NCBI RefSeq assembly: GCF_000975265.2
Contig: NZ_CP083405.1
Span: 2,976,001-3,040,000 of the forward strand
Direction: 5' to 3'
Source of the DNA: Mycobacterium lepromatosis
GTDB taxonomy: Bacteria; Actinomycetota; Actinomycetes; Mycobacteriales; Mycobacteriaceae
DNA: 64,000 bases
Below the pieces are notes generated by a model, which ran no database searches, was not told where the DNA came from, and saw only the letters and a list, made by a program, of their open reading frames with translations. This document shows positions 1-10,879 of the stretch, one piece after another. Within the stretch, counting starts at the first letter, position 1. Each line of letters opens with the position of its first letter. A program made the translations under genes and the position numbers.

Positions 1-189
1 CATTCGTTGGGTACGTGACTAAACTACTGCGCCTGCGCCGTCAAGTGAAGCCATCCCGGGCCGATGCCGGCTCCCGGGGCGCAGCCGCCATATTGTGGGT
101 CGGCCGGACGACTATGGTTTCTTTTTCTCGGCTTCGTTATCTCGGCCCCATCCTCCGCATTTTCCAAGCATAGTTGAGCCGCTATTGAC

Positions 190-1300
190 CAAAAATAGCC
201 GTAGCTGCGTCCAGCTCCACGAAAGTAACATGGCCGAAGATCATCAGGGTCGGCGACCGGTTGTACGCAAAGCCGAACGCGATTCCGATCGCCTGGTTGG
301 GCCACCCGATTGACCCGCCTATGCTGACCTCTTCGAATGAATCTGGACAATACTCCCGGGATGCATATTGCGTGATATCCTACGGTGCCAGGCCAGCGAT
401 AGGAAAAGGTTGTGGTTGGGCTACAGGCTGGGTCTGCCGGTTAAGCCTGATAACCGTCCGGGCGACAATAAGACGGTAACTGTATTTCGTCGAGCTATTC
501 CCCCGTTGGTGATCACACCATAGACGCTTGCCAGCGCACGTGCGGTGCACACTCAATTAGCTGCTGTTACCTCACCGTTGAGTACCGTAATGTTTTCTTG
601 GCCAAAGGCTTTCATAGCAGGGAAGTATCTTTCCCCGACAGTGGTCGAGAACGAGAATGCGGATATTTTCGGTGCCACGAAGTTGAACAGCGGGTTTGCT
701 CTGGTGCTCTTCGCAGGCTATAATCCGTGTTGTGTAGGTCGGTGCGTCGGCTGGCCCAGATGCAGTAACGACCTTTGTGCGTGACTGCGCGCACCAGGTC
801 GAGGATCAACGATCCGTAGTCAAGGCATGGTAGAACCGGCTGATCTAGTGGCCGTTCTGCCGTCGCTGCCGCCAGTTGAACCTTCCATAAGGTTGTGGCA
901 CATCAGTCGGCGGTACTTGCGCCGTCCAAGTGGGACAGTCCGGTGCTGTATTATGTCGCCAATGGGTTATGGCTGATTTGTAGTTCGTGCCGAACGTGGG
1001 CCAGTATTCGGCGACCGGCACGTCGTAGGTAAGTACGTCCCTGGTCGACAAGCCGATGGATGACTAGGGATGCTAGGCTCTTGGTCACGGAAAACACCAT
1101 CATGCTGGTGTCGGTCGACCACGCCACGATGACATGGCTCTTGGCTCTACCCGGTCTACCCGTCGACAACCGGTGTGCCGTCAAGGTTATACCTACAGCG
1201 CGCTACCGCCGAGTTGGTGTACCGGAAATAAGCTGGCTAATTGCGGATAGCGCACGCGAAGTTGTCGTCAGTCGCGCTGTGGACACCGTCAGGTAGCCAG
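190..1300 (-). pseudogene. Decayed beta-lactamase-like esterase (serine hydrolase)
   Basis: Read on the minus strand in several frames, this stretch carries pieces of a class C beta-lactamase/EstB-type esterase. Around 1040-1130 it reads MMVFSVTKSLASL, which holds the S-x-x-K catalytic motif of the family, followed by LVDQG and then, in another frame, LTYDVPVAEYWPTFG. Near the 3' end (about 190-330) it reads GGSIGWPNQAIGIAFGF, the shape of the family's C-terminal block. The middle is too damaged to align. Stops and frame changes between blocks rule out a working product. The family assignment is from motif recognition; which M. tuberculosis paralogue it derives from is not clear. Confidence 0.6.
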
Positions 1301-2840
1301 TTATCTTTAGTGTCGAGCACCTGTGCTTGTTATTTTGTTATGGAGTTCAGAATTGACTATTAAACAAGACAGACGCGTGCCGGACGTCCGGGGCGTCGGC
1401 GTTCGTAAGTACCTTCTCGAAGGGGTCATAAGCCACTATCGCACACGGCCACAGCCTGAGCGTGTCGTTTGGGTGCGTAGACGGCCACAAGCAGTGGCAG
1501 TGAACAACAGCGCCATAAGAGACAACATTCGTTGAACTACAACGCAATCACCCGCGGTAAGCTTGATCGGTGATCAGCGACTCCGGTTACGGGCTGGTCG
1601 CGGCGTGCATCGCTGCTGGCCTGCCGGTGGGGTGTCTACTTGGGTCGACGGCGCTGGCCGCGCTTAACCGTGTCGTAACCGGCCCCAATGCGGTCCGGTA
1701 CTGACACGGTGACGCTGGTTGAGCAGCTTGACCATGTTGGAATCGGTGTCGTTGTGATCGTCCATGTGATTTCCTCAGCAGCTTCTTTTAGGACTTCGGC
1801 TCGGTTTAGTGGTGCACCATCAGCACCGAACATAAGTTAACAATTTATATGGTTTATTTGGTCGCAACGGCACCAAGCCGCATTGGCGAAGCGATTTAGC
1901 CGCTACCGATGAAAGCCAGTTGAACGGGTTCTGTGCCGGCCCCGAATGCCAAGATCGGGGCGCGGTACAGCCTGGCTGTGAGGAACTTGTTTTCAATGGG
2001 GAAGTCGCTGTCGGGTGAACGGTCAATGCTGATAGCAATCCATTCGCCATCTGCCACCCACGTGCCGTCGATCCCGGCAAGTCGCCTGCGCGCTCTAATT
2101 CGAGTGACCCCACGCATATAATTTTTGCCGCATACGATTCGTTAATTGGCGCTGGGTGCGGTCCCGCTCCGACAATGTCGGTTTCGATCGTTGACTGGCT
2201 TGCCTGCCGCTGCGGCGGTTCAGCTTTGCGATCTGCAGCCTGAAACCCCCGCTCGAGTAGATAGCCACGATATCGGCGGTGTACGTCAAGGAAGAGCTAT
2301 ATCTCGGGTGATTCGCTCGTCAGCAGCCCACCGGGCTGTGGTGTTAATTGTGTTTGAGCTATCGATGCTCACGCTAACCACGGCGCATACACTTTGGGTG
2401 GGTTATGTTTCTCTGTCCGTGGTCTCAGATGTCGGTGAATAAATTTAGCGAGCGTTTAGGACCACCGGCTACGGTGCTGCGTGGGGGATGTGGACAGTTT
2501 CGCCGACCGGATGATGCCGATACTGCGGCCCGATGATAAGCTGAGCATATGCGCTCACATTAGCGCGTCTCGCGCGGTGTATCGCATCCGGCTCGTTGAA
2601 AAGATAAGCTTTTGGGGCCCCTTCCTGGGGCCTGGGAACACGCCGCACCGTCGAGTGCGGCGCTGTGATCGGCGCTCGCTCTTAGAGCGGTCGAGTTCAA
2701 AGATCACCCCATCGTGGACTGTCAACCGAGACAGCAACGGATCTTTGGTCATCCAAGTTGGTGACTGTTGCACGTCTATACTGCCTCCGCGGAAGGGCTG
2801 AACGTGTGCATGATGGAATTCCCGAAGATACGGAGAAGCG
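1301..2840. other. Decayed non-coding stretch, no gene assigned
   Basis: No open frame here resembles a protein I recognise. The best protein-like stretch is on the minus strand at 1896-2117 (73 residues, containing GTWVADGEWIAISIDR), but it has no visible ribosome binding site and no family I can name. Two small adjacent inverted repeats stand at 2616-2632 (GGCCCC/GGGGCC, 5-base loop) and 2641-2662 (CGCCGCAC/GTGCGGCG, 6-base loop). They could be remains of a terminator or of a small repeat. The stretch is most likely pseudogene debris. Confidence 0.5.
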
Positions 2841-2844
2841 CCTG

Positions 2845-3110
2845 GAGCTAACGGGCGGTTACTGGTTGGTGATCAAGGACACCACAATCGATCAATTAGA
2901 CCACCGGGGTCTGATTAACGTGTTTCACCTCCCAGATGGGCACTACCGTATGTTCTAGCCACCGACCATGAGGTGATCGTTGTTCCTGGCGTCGACGCAG
3001 TCGTCATCAGGGTTGCGGAGCAGGCGGACACCGACGAGCGTGCCCAACATCGGTTTCGGTGCTGTGCTTTGCAGCCAGCCATTTCTCACGATATAGAGCC
3101 AAGCAAGTAG
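2845..3110 (+). pseudogene. Decayed Rv0569-like small protein (DUF1918)
   Basis: The plus strand reads YWLVIKDTTIDQLDHRGLI, very close to the start of the dosR-regulon protein Rv0569 as I remember it. After a frame change it reads TDHEVIVVPGVDAVVI and ADTDERAQHRFR, which match the rest of that roughly 88-residue protein in order. The internal stop after GHYRMF and the shift into a second frame mark it as dead. It lies just upstream of the nrdZ relic, as Rv0569 lies before Rv0570 (nrdZ) in M. tuberculosis, which supports both calls. Confidence 0.75.
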
Positions 3111-3459
3111 GCGTTTTCGGAGCAGATTAAATCGGCGTAGCCGGTGCCGGTTCGGTGCCGTGATGGGACGCTCCTTCGTTTTCGACGTCAGACGGATTGA
3201 GGCAACGGTCGCGCGCCAGCCGTTAGGCGGGGTATGATAATCTGAACCTGTCGGCTACACTGGTCCGCGCTGTCGCTTATTCGCCGGAGTCCGGAGTTAT
3301 ACCCATCGAACGGATGCACGATTTGCTGATGTGCGGGCTCGGCGCACCCCAGCTGGACGACGTCGTTCGGGTCTAGACAATTTATCGGTAGCGGCGCAGC
3401 GAGCTGCACATGGCAAAAGCCCTGCTCAGGGTGCTTGACGAGCCGAAGCTAGGCTTGTC
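3111..3459. other. Stretch between the Rv0569 and nrdZ relics
   Basis: I see no supported gene here. By position it should contain the decayed N-terminal part of nrdZ, but I could not find a frame that reads convincingly as the start of a class II ribonucleotide reductase. Confidence 0.4.
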
Positions 3460-4190
3460 TGCCATGGTGGTCCTGTGGAAACGTTTTTCCTGTGCGACGA
3501 GCACGTTAGGTCGACCGAGCCGACTGGTGAGATTATGGACTCAGCGGCGCGCTTCGTCGCGGGTGCCAAGGATTGGTACCGGAGCGTCACCTCGGTGTGG
3601 TGGGCCGAGCGCTTCTTGTTGGCGTTGCTACGTAATCTTGAATTTCTGCCAAACTCGCCCACGCTGATGAACGCGGGCACCACCATCGGCCGGCTATCCG
3701 GATGTTTCGTTCTGCCCGTGTAAGATTAGCTGCACTCGATCTTCGTGACGTATCCATGCACTATCGACAGCCGACGCACTGGCGGGGGGCGTTGGTTACA
3801 CTTTCGCTTATTTGCGACCCGCTGGGATCGAGTATCCACTGTGGTCGGTGACCAGCACCGCGAGCGGATCGAATTCGTTTCTTAAAACTGTTTAACACGG
3901 CGGCGTATGTTGTCTCGACCGGTGGTCGTCGCTGCAGCGCATGCATGGCGGTCCTCGACGTGTCACACTTGGATGTTTAGTTACTAATTATTTCGTCACC
4001 ACCAAAAGCGCAAGACACAGTAAGCTTTCGCTTTTCAACCTGTCGGTCGGAGTCGCCGACGCGTTCCTGCATGCCGTCGGATGCAACGCCACATATTGCC
4101 TGATTAACTCCCGAACTGGTAAGACCGTAGAGTGGGTACCTGCCGTCGAGCTGTTCGGTACCATCTGCCTCACACAGGTGCGCCCGTATG
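3460..4190 (+). pseudogene. nrdZ: Decayed class II ribonucleotide reductase fragment
   Basis: The plus strand reads ETFFLCDEHVRSTEPTGEIM and then NLEFLPNSPTLMNAGT and LSGCFVLPV, the typical N-terminal part of adenosylcobalamin-dependent ribonucleotide reductase (Rv0570 family). Later and in other frames come CMAVLDVSHLD-like residues, LSLFNLSVGVADAFLHAVG and NSRTGKTVEWVPAVELF, which match the next part of the protein in order. Only about the first 300 of roughly 690 residues can be traced. The relic stops where convergent mntH ends, so the active-site region and C-terminus are gone. The reaction lost would be vitamin B12-dependent reduction of ribonucleotides. Confidence 0.85.
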
Positions 4191-4214
4191 CGAAATACTT
4201 ATGCCGGCAGGCAG

Positions 4215-5480
4215 TTAACTGGTCACGGTCAGATAGATCAGCACCACGTTAAGCAGACTAACCAGTACCGCGACGACCCAGCCAAGAACAGTTGTGGCGG
4301 GATGGTTGGTATCGTTACCCATCAGTCCGCGGTTGTTAGTTAATTTGACCAGCGGAAGCACCGCGAATGGTATACCGAAGGACAGCATGACCTGGGACAG
4401 CACCAATGAGCGAGTGGGGTCAAAACCGAGCGCCAGGATCAAGATCGCGGGGCCCAACGTGATCAAGCGCCGTATCAGCATGGGAATGGACCGCTGCAGC
4501 AATCCTTGCATGATCAAGGCACCGGCGTAGGCGCCCACCGATGCGGATGCCAAGCTGGAGGCGAGTAACCCTATCGCAAACAGCACCGCGATCGTCGTTC
4601 CTAAAGTGTCCTGTATGGCGGTGTAAGTGCCCTCGATGGAAGCGGTTGCCTGATGGTGCTGCAGGTTGATCGCGGCCACTAGCAGCACCGCCGCGTTCAC
4701 GGTTCCGGCGATCGTCATCGCCAGGATGATGTCTAAGCGGGTGACGCGGAGTAGTCGACGCCGGCCACGGCCCGCGTGGGGGTGTCCGTGCCGGTCCAGG
4801 GCAAGGCCGGAATGCAGGTACACCGCGTGCGGCATCACGGTGGCGCCCATGATCGCGGCGGCTAGAAGCACGCTTTCGGTTCCCCGGAAGCGCGGCAGTA
4901 GGCCATTCACCATGTCCTCGGGGGAGGGTGTGGCCACGAAGAAACTGGACGCAAAGCCGACGGCAATGACGAGTAGCAGTCCAGTGATGACGCGTTCGAA
5001 CCAGAGTTGGCCTCGACGGTCCTTCACCGTCAGTATCAGCAACGACACCACCCCGGTGATCATCCCGCCGAGGAGCAATGGCACACTAAGCAAGATGCGG
5101 AAGGCGATGGCCCCGCCTACCACTTCAGCAACATCGGTTGCCATCGCTACCAATTCGGCCTGCACCCAAAAGCTCAATCGGAGCGGGCGACTCATTTGTT
5201 TGCTGACTGCTTGGGGAAGGGACTGGCCGGTCACTAGCCCAAGCTTCGCCGACAGGTACTGCACCACACCGGCCAGAACATTGGCCACAACAATCACCCA
5301 CAGTAGCAGATAGCCAAATTGCGCGCCGGAGCTGACGTTGGCTGCCACATTTCCGGGATCGACATAGGCGATCGCGGCGACGAAAGCCGGTCCGAGTAAA
5401 TACCAGCTCGTCTTAAGCTCGGCCTGGATGCTTTCCGCCAACGCTTTACCCCTCGATACCATTACTCTGCCGATAGGCAA
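4215..5480 (-). CDS. mntH: Nramp-family divalent metal transporter MntH
   Basis: Intact 421-residue polytopic membrane protein of the Nramp family, which imports Mn2+ and related divalent metals with protons. The metal-binding DPGN motif lies near residue 40 (AYVDPGNVAANV) and the second motif MPH near residue 213 (VMPHAVYLHSG). About eleven hydrophobic segments follow the family pattern. It corresponds to Rv0924c by sequence and by neighbours: the relics of Rv0926c and Rv0927c lie upstream on the same strand. The chosen ATG is the first in frame. A second Met six residues later is also possible, since neither start has a strong ribosome binding site. It is the only intact gene in the first 7.7 kb, suggesting selection for metal uptake. 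Confidence 0.93.
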   Translation of the reverse strand: MPIGRVMVSRGKALAESIQAELKTSWYLLGPAFVAAIAYVDPGNVAANVSSGAQFGYLLLWVIVVANVLAGVVQYLSAKLGLVTGQSLPQAVSKQMSRPLRLSFWVQAELVAMATDVAEVVGGAIAFRILLSVPLLLGGMITGVVSLLILTVKDRRGQLWFERVITGLLLVIAVGFASSFFVATPSPEDMVNGLLPRFRGTESVLLAAAIMGATVMPHAVYLHSGLALDRHGHPHAGRGRRRLLRVTRLDIILAMTIAGTVNAAVLLVAAINLQHHQATASIEGTYTAIQDTLGTTIAVLFAIGLLASSLASASVGAYAGALIMQGLLQRSIPMLIRRLITLGPAILILALGFDPTRSLVLSQVMLSFGIPFAVLPLVKLTNNRGLMGNDTNHPATTVLGWVVAVLVSLLNVVLIYLTVTS

Positions 5481-5559
5481 GTGAGGTTAACGAATAAGTC
5501 TTGCTCCGGTGAACCGGGCTAGCGGTAGTTGGGATTGGTCCTGGGCGCATACCGAGGGT

Positions 5560-6575
5560 CTGTCAGGACAGGTTGGTCACCGCGTTGTTGGGGGACGTAG
5601 CACCCCCGACCGGTGGTGACCAATCCGACGCAATTGTAATATCCCTGAGCCGGCTGCGCAGGCAGATGCTTACCGCGTGAGACAGTCTTGTGGGTGGCTT
5701 CGATGCGATACGAACCGCCAGGCTGAGCGGATTCCAGCGAATCGGGGGATACAAGGTCTTCGCGTAACCGGGTGGCGTGTTCTAAGACTCGCCGTTGACC
5801 ATCTCTAGCACCTCGAATCGTACTGTTGCAGCGCTGTCCTTGGGAATGTGGGGAATGTGGTTAGAGGCGATGTCGACGGCTTCGGTTGTCGCTTCCCGAA
5901 CGTGCTTCTTGGTGAGCTTGTCGAACGAAAATATCCCGGCCCGCAGCCAGTTGTCGGACTACCGATCCCCATGCCAAGCTCAGTACACCTGGTTGCAACA
6001 GTATCAGCATCTCGTCGAGTGGCTTACCAAACCCCATCGCGTCGACCATGACGATGGCGTTGTCGTAGGTGGCGTAATCTTGTAGTCCACGGTTTTCTTA
6101 CAACGCACCTGCTAGATGCTCTAGGTAGGTGACGGGCAATGCCATTGGCAGTAGGTTGTTCGCAAAGCCCGGATTAACTTGATTACGCACGATGTCTTCC
6201 AAGGGGTCGATGAGAATGTTGGGATCACCTTGTCACGGATACTGCAGGAAGACAGAATCGCTGCCGACAATGTTGACTCCTGTGGCCAGCTCACGCCGAT
6301 AAGTCCGCCAAAGTCCCTCAAGCCGGTTATCAGTCATAGGCTGTAGACGGCGCATCGTGGCCCGGTGGCGGGTATCGCGTCCAGATCGGTGTATGCTCGA
6401 ACATACATCGCGTAGGCAAACTATGGCGTCCTTAACTGCATAGCTTCCGATGACACCCAGACGTCGGTGGGCTCGATCTTCGATTCGTGATTTAAGTGCT
6501 TTCAGCGCATGGGCGGCCGACATTGCCGGTACACAATTGGATGACGGGTATGGGCATGATTGGCTCCCTCATGAT
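5560..6575 (-). pseudogene. Decayed DapB-like NAD(P)-binding protein (Rv0926c-like)
   Basis: On the minus strand the relic opens with [15 protein letters not shown], the usual nucleotide-binding start of the dihydrodipicolinate reductase-like dehydrogenases of mycobacteria. Ordered blocks follow in changing frames: ATGVNIVGSDSVFLQYP, PGFANNLLPMALP, YDNAIVMVDAMGFGKPLDEM, LQPGVLSLAWGSVVRQLAAG, and AQPGGSYRIEATHK near the end. A full-length protein would have about 350 residues. At least four frame breaks and several stops are present. It lies between mntH and the Rv0927c-like relic, the order of Rv0924c to Rv0927c, although I saw no trace of Rv0925c. The substrate of the living family member is not known to me. 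Confidence 0.78.
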
Positions 6576-6599
6576 GGGGTCACCGGTCCGAGATGGGTA

Positions 6600-7360
6600 G
6601 GTCAAAATTCGAGAAGGTGAGGCTAGCATCGACTTCCAGATCTTGCCAGTTAGGTAGATGACGTCCGGCAACGCCAAATACACTGTCGCGAAAGCGATGT
6701 CGCTGGGATCGCCGAAGCGGCGTATCGGTGTCACCTGCTCCATCGGGGTCCGCAGCTCGTCGTTGGCGGCAAATACATCCAATGCGGAGGTGCGGGTGGA
6801 CCCAGGTGTGATGGCGTTGACCCGGAATAGGTCCAGTGCCGGCCCACGCGTGTACTGCGACAACGTGGCTTTGGCAGTGCCGTAGGCGGCAGAAACCATG
6901 TGTTCGGCCAACCGACCCCCATCATGGAGCTGATGTTGATCACGCTACAGCAGTCGGAGCGCTCGAACATCAACGGCACCGCTGCGACGGTCAACGCGTG
7001 GGTAATGCCGACATTGAACGTGCGTGCGTTTTTCAGGTCCTTAGTTGAGGTGTTCGGCATGGTCCCGTCGACGTTGTTGACGACAATGTTCTAGTCTCTC
7101 GGACGCCGAGACGGCCTAAACCGGTCAGCTGTGCGCTGATGTCGGGATGTGCCAGGCCGCTGCTGCCGGTGTGTAGAGCGGCGACCGGCGGACCGGACTT
7201 GTTCGGCGACAGCATCTAGTTCGGATTGCGTTCGCGACGCGATTACGACATCGGTGCCGGCCTCGGCGAAAGCTACCACGATGGTTGCATCGAGGCCGTG
7301 GTCGTCACCGGTTATGATGGCACCTTTGTTGTCGCCACGGAACCTGTCAAGGAGCATTGT
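6600..7360 (-). pseudogene. Decayed short-chain dehydrogenase/reductase (Rv0927c-like)
   Basis: The minus strand begins [20 protein letters not shown] and continues with [20 protein letters not shown], the start of an SDR Rossmann fold, though the glycine-rich loop is altered ([11 protein letters not shown]). In another frame come [16 protein letters not shown] and [13 protein letters not shown], then [13 protein letters not shown], which carries the catalytic Y-x-x-x-K, and [16 protein letters not shown]. The C-terminal part ends VIYLTGKIW. At least three frameshifts separate these blocks, so it cannot be made as one enzyme. It would have started upstream of the DapB-like relic, as in M. tuberculosis. 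Confidence 0.88.
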
Positions 7361-7711
7361 GGTCCTTCTCATTCAATTGTCAACCAACAGGGCATGTAAA
7401 CCGACAGGGCAGCGCACCTCACCGTCTCGTTGAGTGGCCTTATCTGGAATAGGTTCTAGTTGTTGTATGGGCGTGCCAATGCAATGCTTCGCTTTGATGA
7501 CTACCCGACCCAACGAAAAGTTTGTCGAAATTATGTTCGATTTGAGTGTATGTGTGGGCCCGGAGGGTTCTGCTGTCTATACACAACGGCCAGTCAAAAT
7601 GTGCCGCAGGTAAACCTTGTTAATGTAGCCCCATGACCTCGGGGAAGACGGCTAGTTAGAGTGCCGGCTCTACTGAGGGCGGTCAGATTTACGCTACCGT
7701 GAGGAACTAGA
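7361..7711. promoter_or_regulatory. Divergent upstream region of the pst operon
   Basis: This 350-base stretch separates the dead SDR gene from pstS and must hold the pst promoter. A purine-rich GAGGA at 7701-7705 stands seven bases before the TTG start of pstS and is the likely ribosome binding site. I could not identify a clear PhoP or RegX3 box. Confidence 0.45.
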
Positions 7712-8824
7712 TTGAAGTTCAACCAGTTTGGTGCCACGATTGGGCTCCTGGCTACTGGTGCACTGATGTTGTCGGGCTGCGGCAGCGACAACAACGCAGC
7801 TGCAGGAAGTGCTCGGACAGGTCCATCGTCAGGTCAGGTGAGTTGCGGTGGGAAGCCGACACTGAAAGCTAGTGGGTCGACAGCCCAAGCCAATGCGATG
7901 ACCCGCTTTGTTAATGCGTTCGAACGGGCCTGTCCAGGCCAGACGTTGAACTACACGGCTAACGGTTCCGGCGCGGGGGTTAGCGAATTCAACGGTAACC
8001 AAACAGATTTCGGTGGCTCAGACTCACCGTTGAGTAGAAAGGAGTACGCCGCAGCAGAGCAACGCTGCGGTTCGCAGGCGTGGAACTTACCAGTGGTTTT
8101 CGGCCCCATTGCGATCACCTACAACGTTAACGGCCTGAGTTCACTGAACCTGGACGGTCCGACAACTGCGAAGATCTTCAATGGCTCCATCGCCAGTTGG
8201 AACGATCCCGCGATCCAAGCGCTAAACGCTGGCGTCGCCCTTCCGGATGAGCCGATTCATGTCGTGTTCCGCAACGACGAATCCGGGACAACGGATAATT
8301 TCCAGAGGTACCTTGATGTCGCATCAAACGGTGAGTGGGGCAAAGGCATCGGCAAGACCTTCAAAGGCGGTGTTGGTGAGGGCGCCAAGGGCAATGACGG
8401 CACGTCGGCAGCCATCAAGGCCACTGAAGGGTCGATCACCTACAACGAATGGTCGTTCGCTTCGGCGCGGAAGCTGAACATGGCCAAGATCGCTACGTCG
8501 GCCGATCCAGAACCCATCGCGATCAGTGTCGACTCGGTCGGCAAGACGATTTCTGGGGCTACGATCATTGGAGAGGGTAACGATCTAGTGCTTGACACGG
8601 TCTCGTTTTACAAGCCGGCGCAGCCCGGCTCCTATCCAATCGTGCTGGCGACCTACGAGATTGTTTGCTCAAAGTATCCCGACGCCCAGGTCGGTAGGGC
8701 CGTGAAGGCATTCCTGCAGAGCACCATAGGCGGAGGCCAGAATGGCCTAGGGGACAACGGATATGCGCCTATTCCGGATTCTTTCAAATCCAGATTGTCG
8801 ACTGCGGCTAATGCCATCGCTTGA
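7712..8824 (+). CDS. pstS3: Phosphate ABC transporter substrate-binding lipoprotein PstS
   Basis: Intact 370-residue lipoprotein that captures phosphate outside the membrane for the PstCA permease. The first 23 residues form a lipoprotein signal peptide ending in the lipobox LSGC, with Cys23 the acylated residue. Phosphate-binding blocks are visible: [33 protein letters not shown] and [11 protein letters not shown]. The start is TTG at 7712, supported by GAGGA seven bases upstream and by the signal peptide beginning there. The length equals that of M. tuberculosis PstS3 (Rv0928) as I remember it. It is the first gene of a three-gene operon with pstC and pstA; no ATPase gene pstB lies in the window. 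Confidence 0.95.
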   Translation: MKFNQFGATIGLLATGALMLSGCGSDNNAAAGSARTGPSSGQVSCGGKPTLKASGSTAQANAMTRFVNAFERACPGQTLNYTANGSGAGVSEFNGNQTDFGGSDSPLSRKEYAAAEQRCGSQAWNLPVVFGPIAITYNVNGLSSLNLDGPTTAKIFNGSIASWNDPAIQALNAGVALPDEPIHVVFRNDESGTTDNFQRYLDVASNGEWGKGIGKTFKGGVGEGAKGNDGTSAAIKATEGSITYNEWSFASARKLNMAKIATSADPEPIAISVDSVGKTISGATIIGEGNDLVLDTVSFYKPAQPGSYPIVLATYEIVCSKYPDAQVGRAVKAFLQSTIGGGQNGLGDNGYAPIPDSFKSRLSTAANAIA

Positions 8825-8866
8825 TATGATGTCGTCACGGCGACAAGCTCGCTAGTACCTACGATT

Positions 8867-9826
8867 GTGATCAAGCCCACGTCAGCAGCAGTCAGTGCAC
8901 ACGTAACACGGCGGGGCGATCGACTGTTTAAATTGGCCGCTGCCGCGGCTGGTTCGACGGTCGTCGCCGCGATCCTGCTGATTGCGATATTTCTGTTGCT
9001 TCGTGCTGTGCCCTCGTTGCGCGTGAACCATGCGAATTTTTTCACCAGCGCAAAATTCGACACCGCTGGCGATAAAAGTCTCGCGTTTGGTATCCGCGAC
9101 CTTTTCATGGTGACGGTGCTGAGTTCGATATGTGCTCTGGTGTTGGCTGTGCCGGTGGCGATCGGAATCGCGGTATTCCTCACCCAATATGTGCCGGTAC
9201 GGCTGTCGCTTCTGTTCAGTGCGATGGTTGATCTGCTGGCTGCGGTGCCATCGATTGTCTTCGGGTTGTGGGGGGTATTCGTGTTAGCGCCGAAGCTTCA
9301 GCCGATCGTAGTGTTTCTCAACCGCAACCTGGGATGGCTGTTTCTGTTCAAACAGGGCAATGTGTCGTTAGCGGGCGGCGGTACCATTTTCACCGGCGGC
9401 ATCGTCCTTGCGGTGATGATCCTGCCCATTGTCACCTCGGTGTCACGCGAAGTGTTTCGCCACACCCCGCTCGTTCAGATCGAAGCAGCTCAGGCGCTGG
9501 GCGCGACCAAGTGGGAAGTGGTACAGATGATCGTACTGCCGTTCGGCCGTAGCGGCGTTGCCGCGGCGGCAATGCTCGGTTTGGGCCGTGCTTTGGGAGA
9601 AACCCTGGCGGTGCTGATCATCCTGCGCTCGTCCGCTCGCCCGGGCAATTGGTCGCTATTTGACGGTGGTTACACTTTCGCTTCCAAGATCGCCTCCGCG
9701 GCATCAGAATTTAGCCAACCGCTGCCTACCGGGGCGTATATCGCGGCAGGATTTGCACTGTTCCTCCTGACGTTCGTCGTTAATGCGGCTGCTCGAGCAA
9801 TCTCCGGCGGAAGAGTGAACGGATAA
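8867..9826 (+). CDS. pstC2: Phosphate ABC transporter permease PstC
   Basis: Intact 319-residue inner-membrane permease, one half of the phosphate channel. Its first membrane segment is near residues 27-47, and further hydrophobic segments follow. The EAA-type loop that contacts the ATPase is visible as [20 protein letters not shown], followed by [16 protein letters not shown]. The GTG at 8867 gives the family-like N-terminus; no strong ribosome binding site precedes it. It follows pstS by 42 bases and precedes pstA by 17, so the three are probably one transcript. It corresponds to Rv0929. Confidence 0.94.
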   Translation: MIKPTSAAVSAHVTRRGDRLFKLAAAAAGSTVVAAILLIAIFLLLRAVPSLRVNHANFFTSAKFDTAGDKSLAFGIRDLFMVTVLSSICALVLAVPVAIGIAVFLTQYVPVRLSLLFSAMVDLLAAVPSIVFGLWGVFVLAPKLQPIVVFLNRNLGWLFLFKQGNVSLAGGGTIFTGGIVLAVMILPIVTSVSREVFRHTPLVQIEAAQALGATKWEVVQMIVLPFGRSGVAAAAMLGLGRALGETLAVLIILRSSARPGNWSLFDGGYTFASKIASAASEFSQPLPTGAYIAAGFALFLLTFVVNAAARAISGGRVNG

Positions 9827-9843
9827 GCTGCGATGAGCCCTCG

Positions 9844-10758
9844 ATGAATTTTGATGCCCTCGACCGTCCGGTCAAAGCGGTGGTGTTGCGCCCTATCAGC
9901 GTGCGACGGCGGATCAAAAACAATGTTGCAACAATGTTTTTCTTTACCTCGTTTCTCATCGCGCTGGTTCCGCTAGTCTGGTTGTTGTTGGTCGTGGTCA
10001 CGCGAGGCTTCTACGCTGTAAATCGGTTTGCCTGGTGGACCCATTCGCTGCGCGGTGTGATGCCAGAAGAGTTTGCCGGTGGGGTGTACCACGCCCTGTA
10101 TGGGTCGCTAGTGCAGGCTGTGGTGGCCGCCATCATTGCCGTGCCGCTGGGATCGATGACCGCGGTATATCTGGTAGAGTATGGTTCTGGCCGGTTCGTA
10201 CGGGTGACCACGTTCATGGTTGACGTGCTCGCCGGGGTGCCCTCGATCGTGGCGGCGTTGTTTATCTTTAGCCTGTGGATCGCCACCCTGGGATTCCAAC
10301 AGTCTGCCTTCGCTGTGTCGTTGGCGTTGGTTTTGCTGATGTTGCCAGTGGTGGTGCGGTCTAGCGAGGAAATACTGAGGTTGGTTCCTGACGAACTGCG
10401 AGAAGCCGGCTACGCGTTGGGTGTTCCTAAATGGAAGACAATTGTTCGCATTGTCTTTCCAATCGCGATACCGGGCATCATCTCCGGTGTCTTGTTGTCC
10501 ATTGCGCGCGTCATTGGCGAAACCGCGCCGGTGCTTGTCCTGGTTGGGTACAGCCGTTCCATCAACTTTGACATTTTTGACGGCAACATGGCCTCATTGC
10601 CGCTGCTGATCTACATCGAACTCACCAATCCCGAATGCGCGGGTTTTCTGCGGGTTTGGGGCGCGGCACTGACTCTGATCATTGTGGTAGCCGGGATCAA
10701 TCTCTTTGGCGCGGCGTTCCGCTTCCTGGCTACTCGACGGCGCAGCGGGTGCCGGTGA
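9844..10758 (+). CDS. pstA1: Phosphate ABC transporter permease PstA
   Basis: Intact 304-residue permease, the partner of PstC. Six hydrophobic segments are evident, and the EAA-type loop reads ELREAGYALGVPKWKTIVRI, followed by SIARVIGETAPVLVLVGY. ATG at 9844 is the natural start, 17 bases after the pstC stop. It corresponds to Rv0930. In M. tuberculosis the next genes are pknD and a second pst cluster; here the sequence passes almost directly to the Ku relic, so that block is missing. The ATPase must be supplied from elsewhere in the genome. Confidence 0.94.
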   Translation: MNFDALDRPVKAVVLRPISVRRRIKNNVATMFFFTSFLIALVPLVWLLLVVVTRGFYAVNRFAWWTHSLRGVMPEEFAGGVYHALYGSLVQAVVAAIIAVPLGSMTAVYLVEYGSGRFVRVTTFMVDVLAGVPSIVAALFIFSLWIATLGFQQSAFAVSLALVLLMLPVVVRSSEEILRLVPDELREAGYALGVPKWKTIVRIVFPIAIPGIISGVLLSIARVIGETAPVLVLVGYSRSINFDIFDGNMASLPLLIYIELTNPECAGFLRVWGAALTLIIVVAGINLFGAAFRFLATRRRSGCR

Positions 10759-10879
10759 CGCCGGGCGTGTGTTAGGTCCTGGTCGTCTCGCTCGGCAACC
10801 GTGCTGCTGCGATCCCGAACGCCACCATATAAGCGAAGTCCTTGCCGGTGATCAGGGTGATTTCGCCGTAATCATGGGA

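Noticed and set aside
2616..2662. Two small hairpins as a transcription terminator
   Set aside because: No T-run follows and no intact gene ends nearby.
4666..5313. 215-codon open frame on the plus strand
   Set aside because: It is antisense to mntH, whose protein has all family motifs; the plus frame is a GC-rich shadow.
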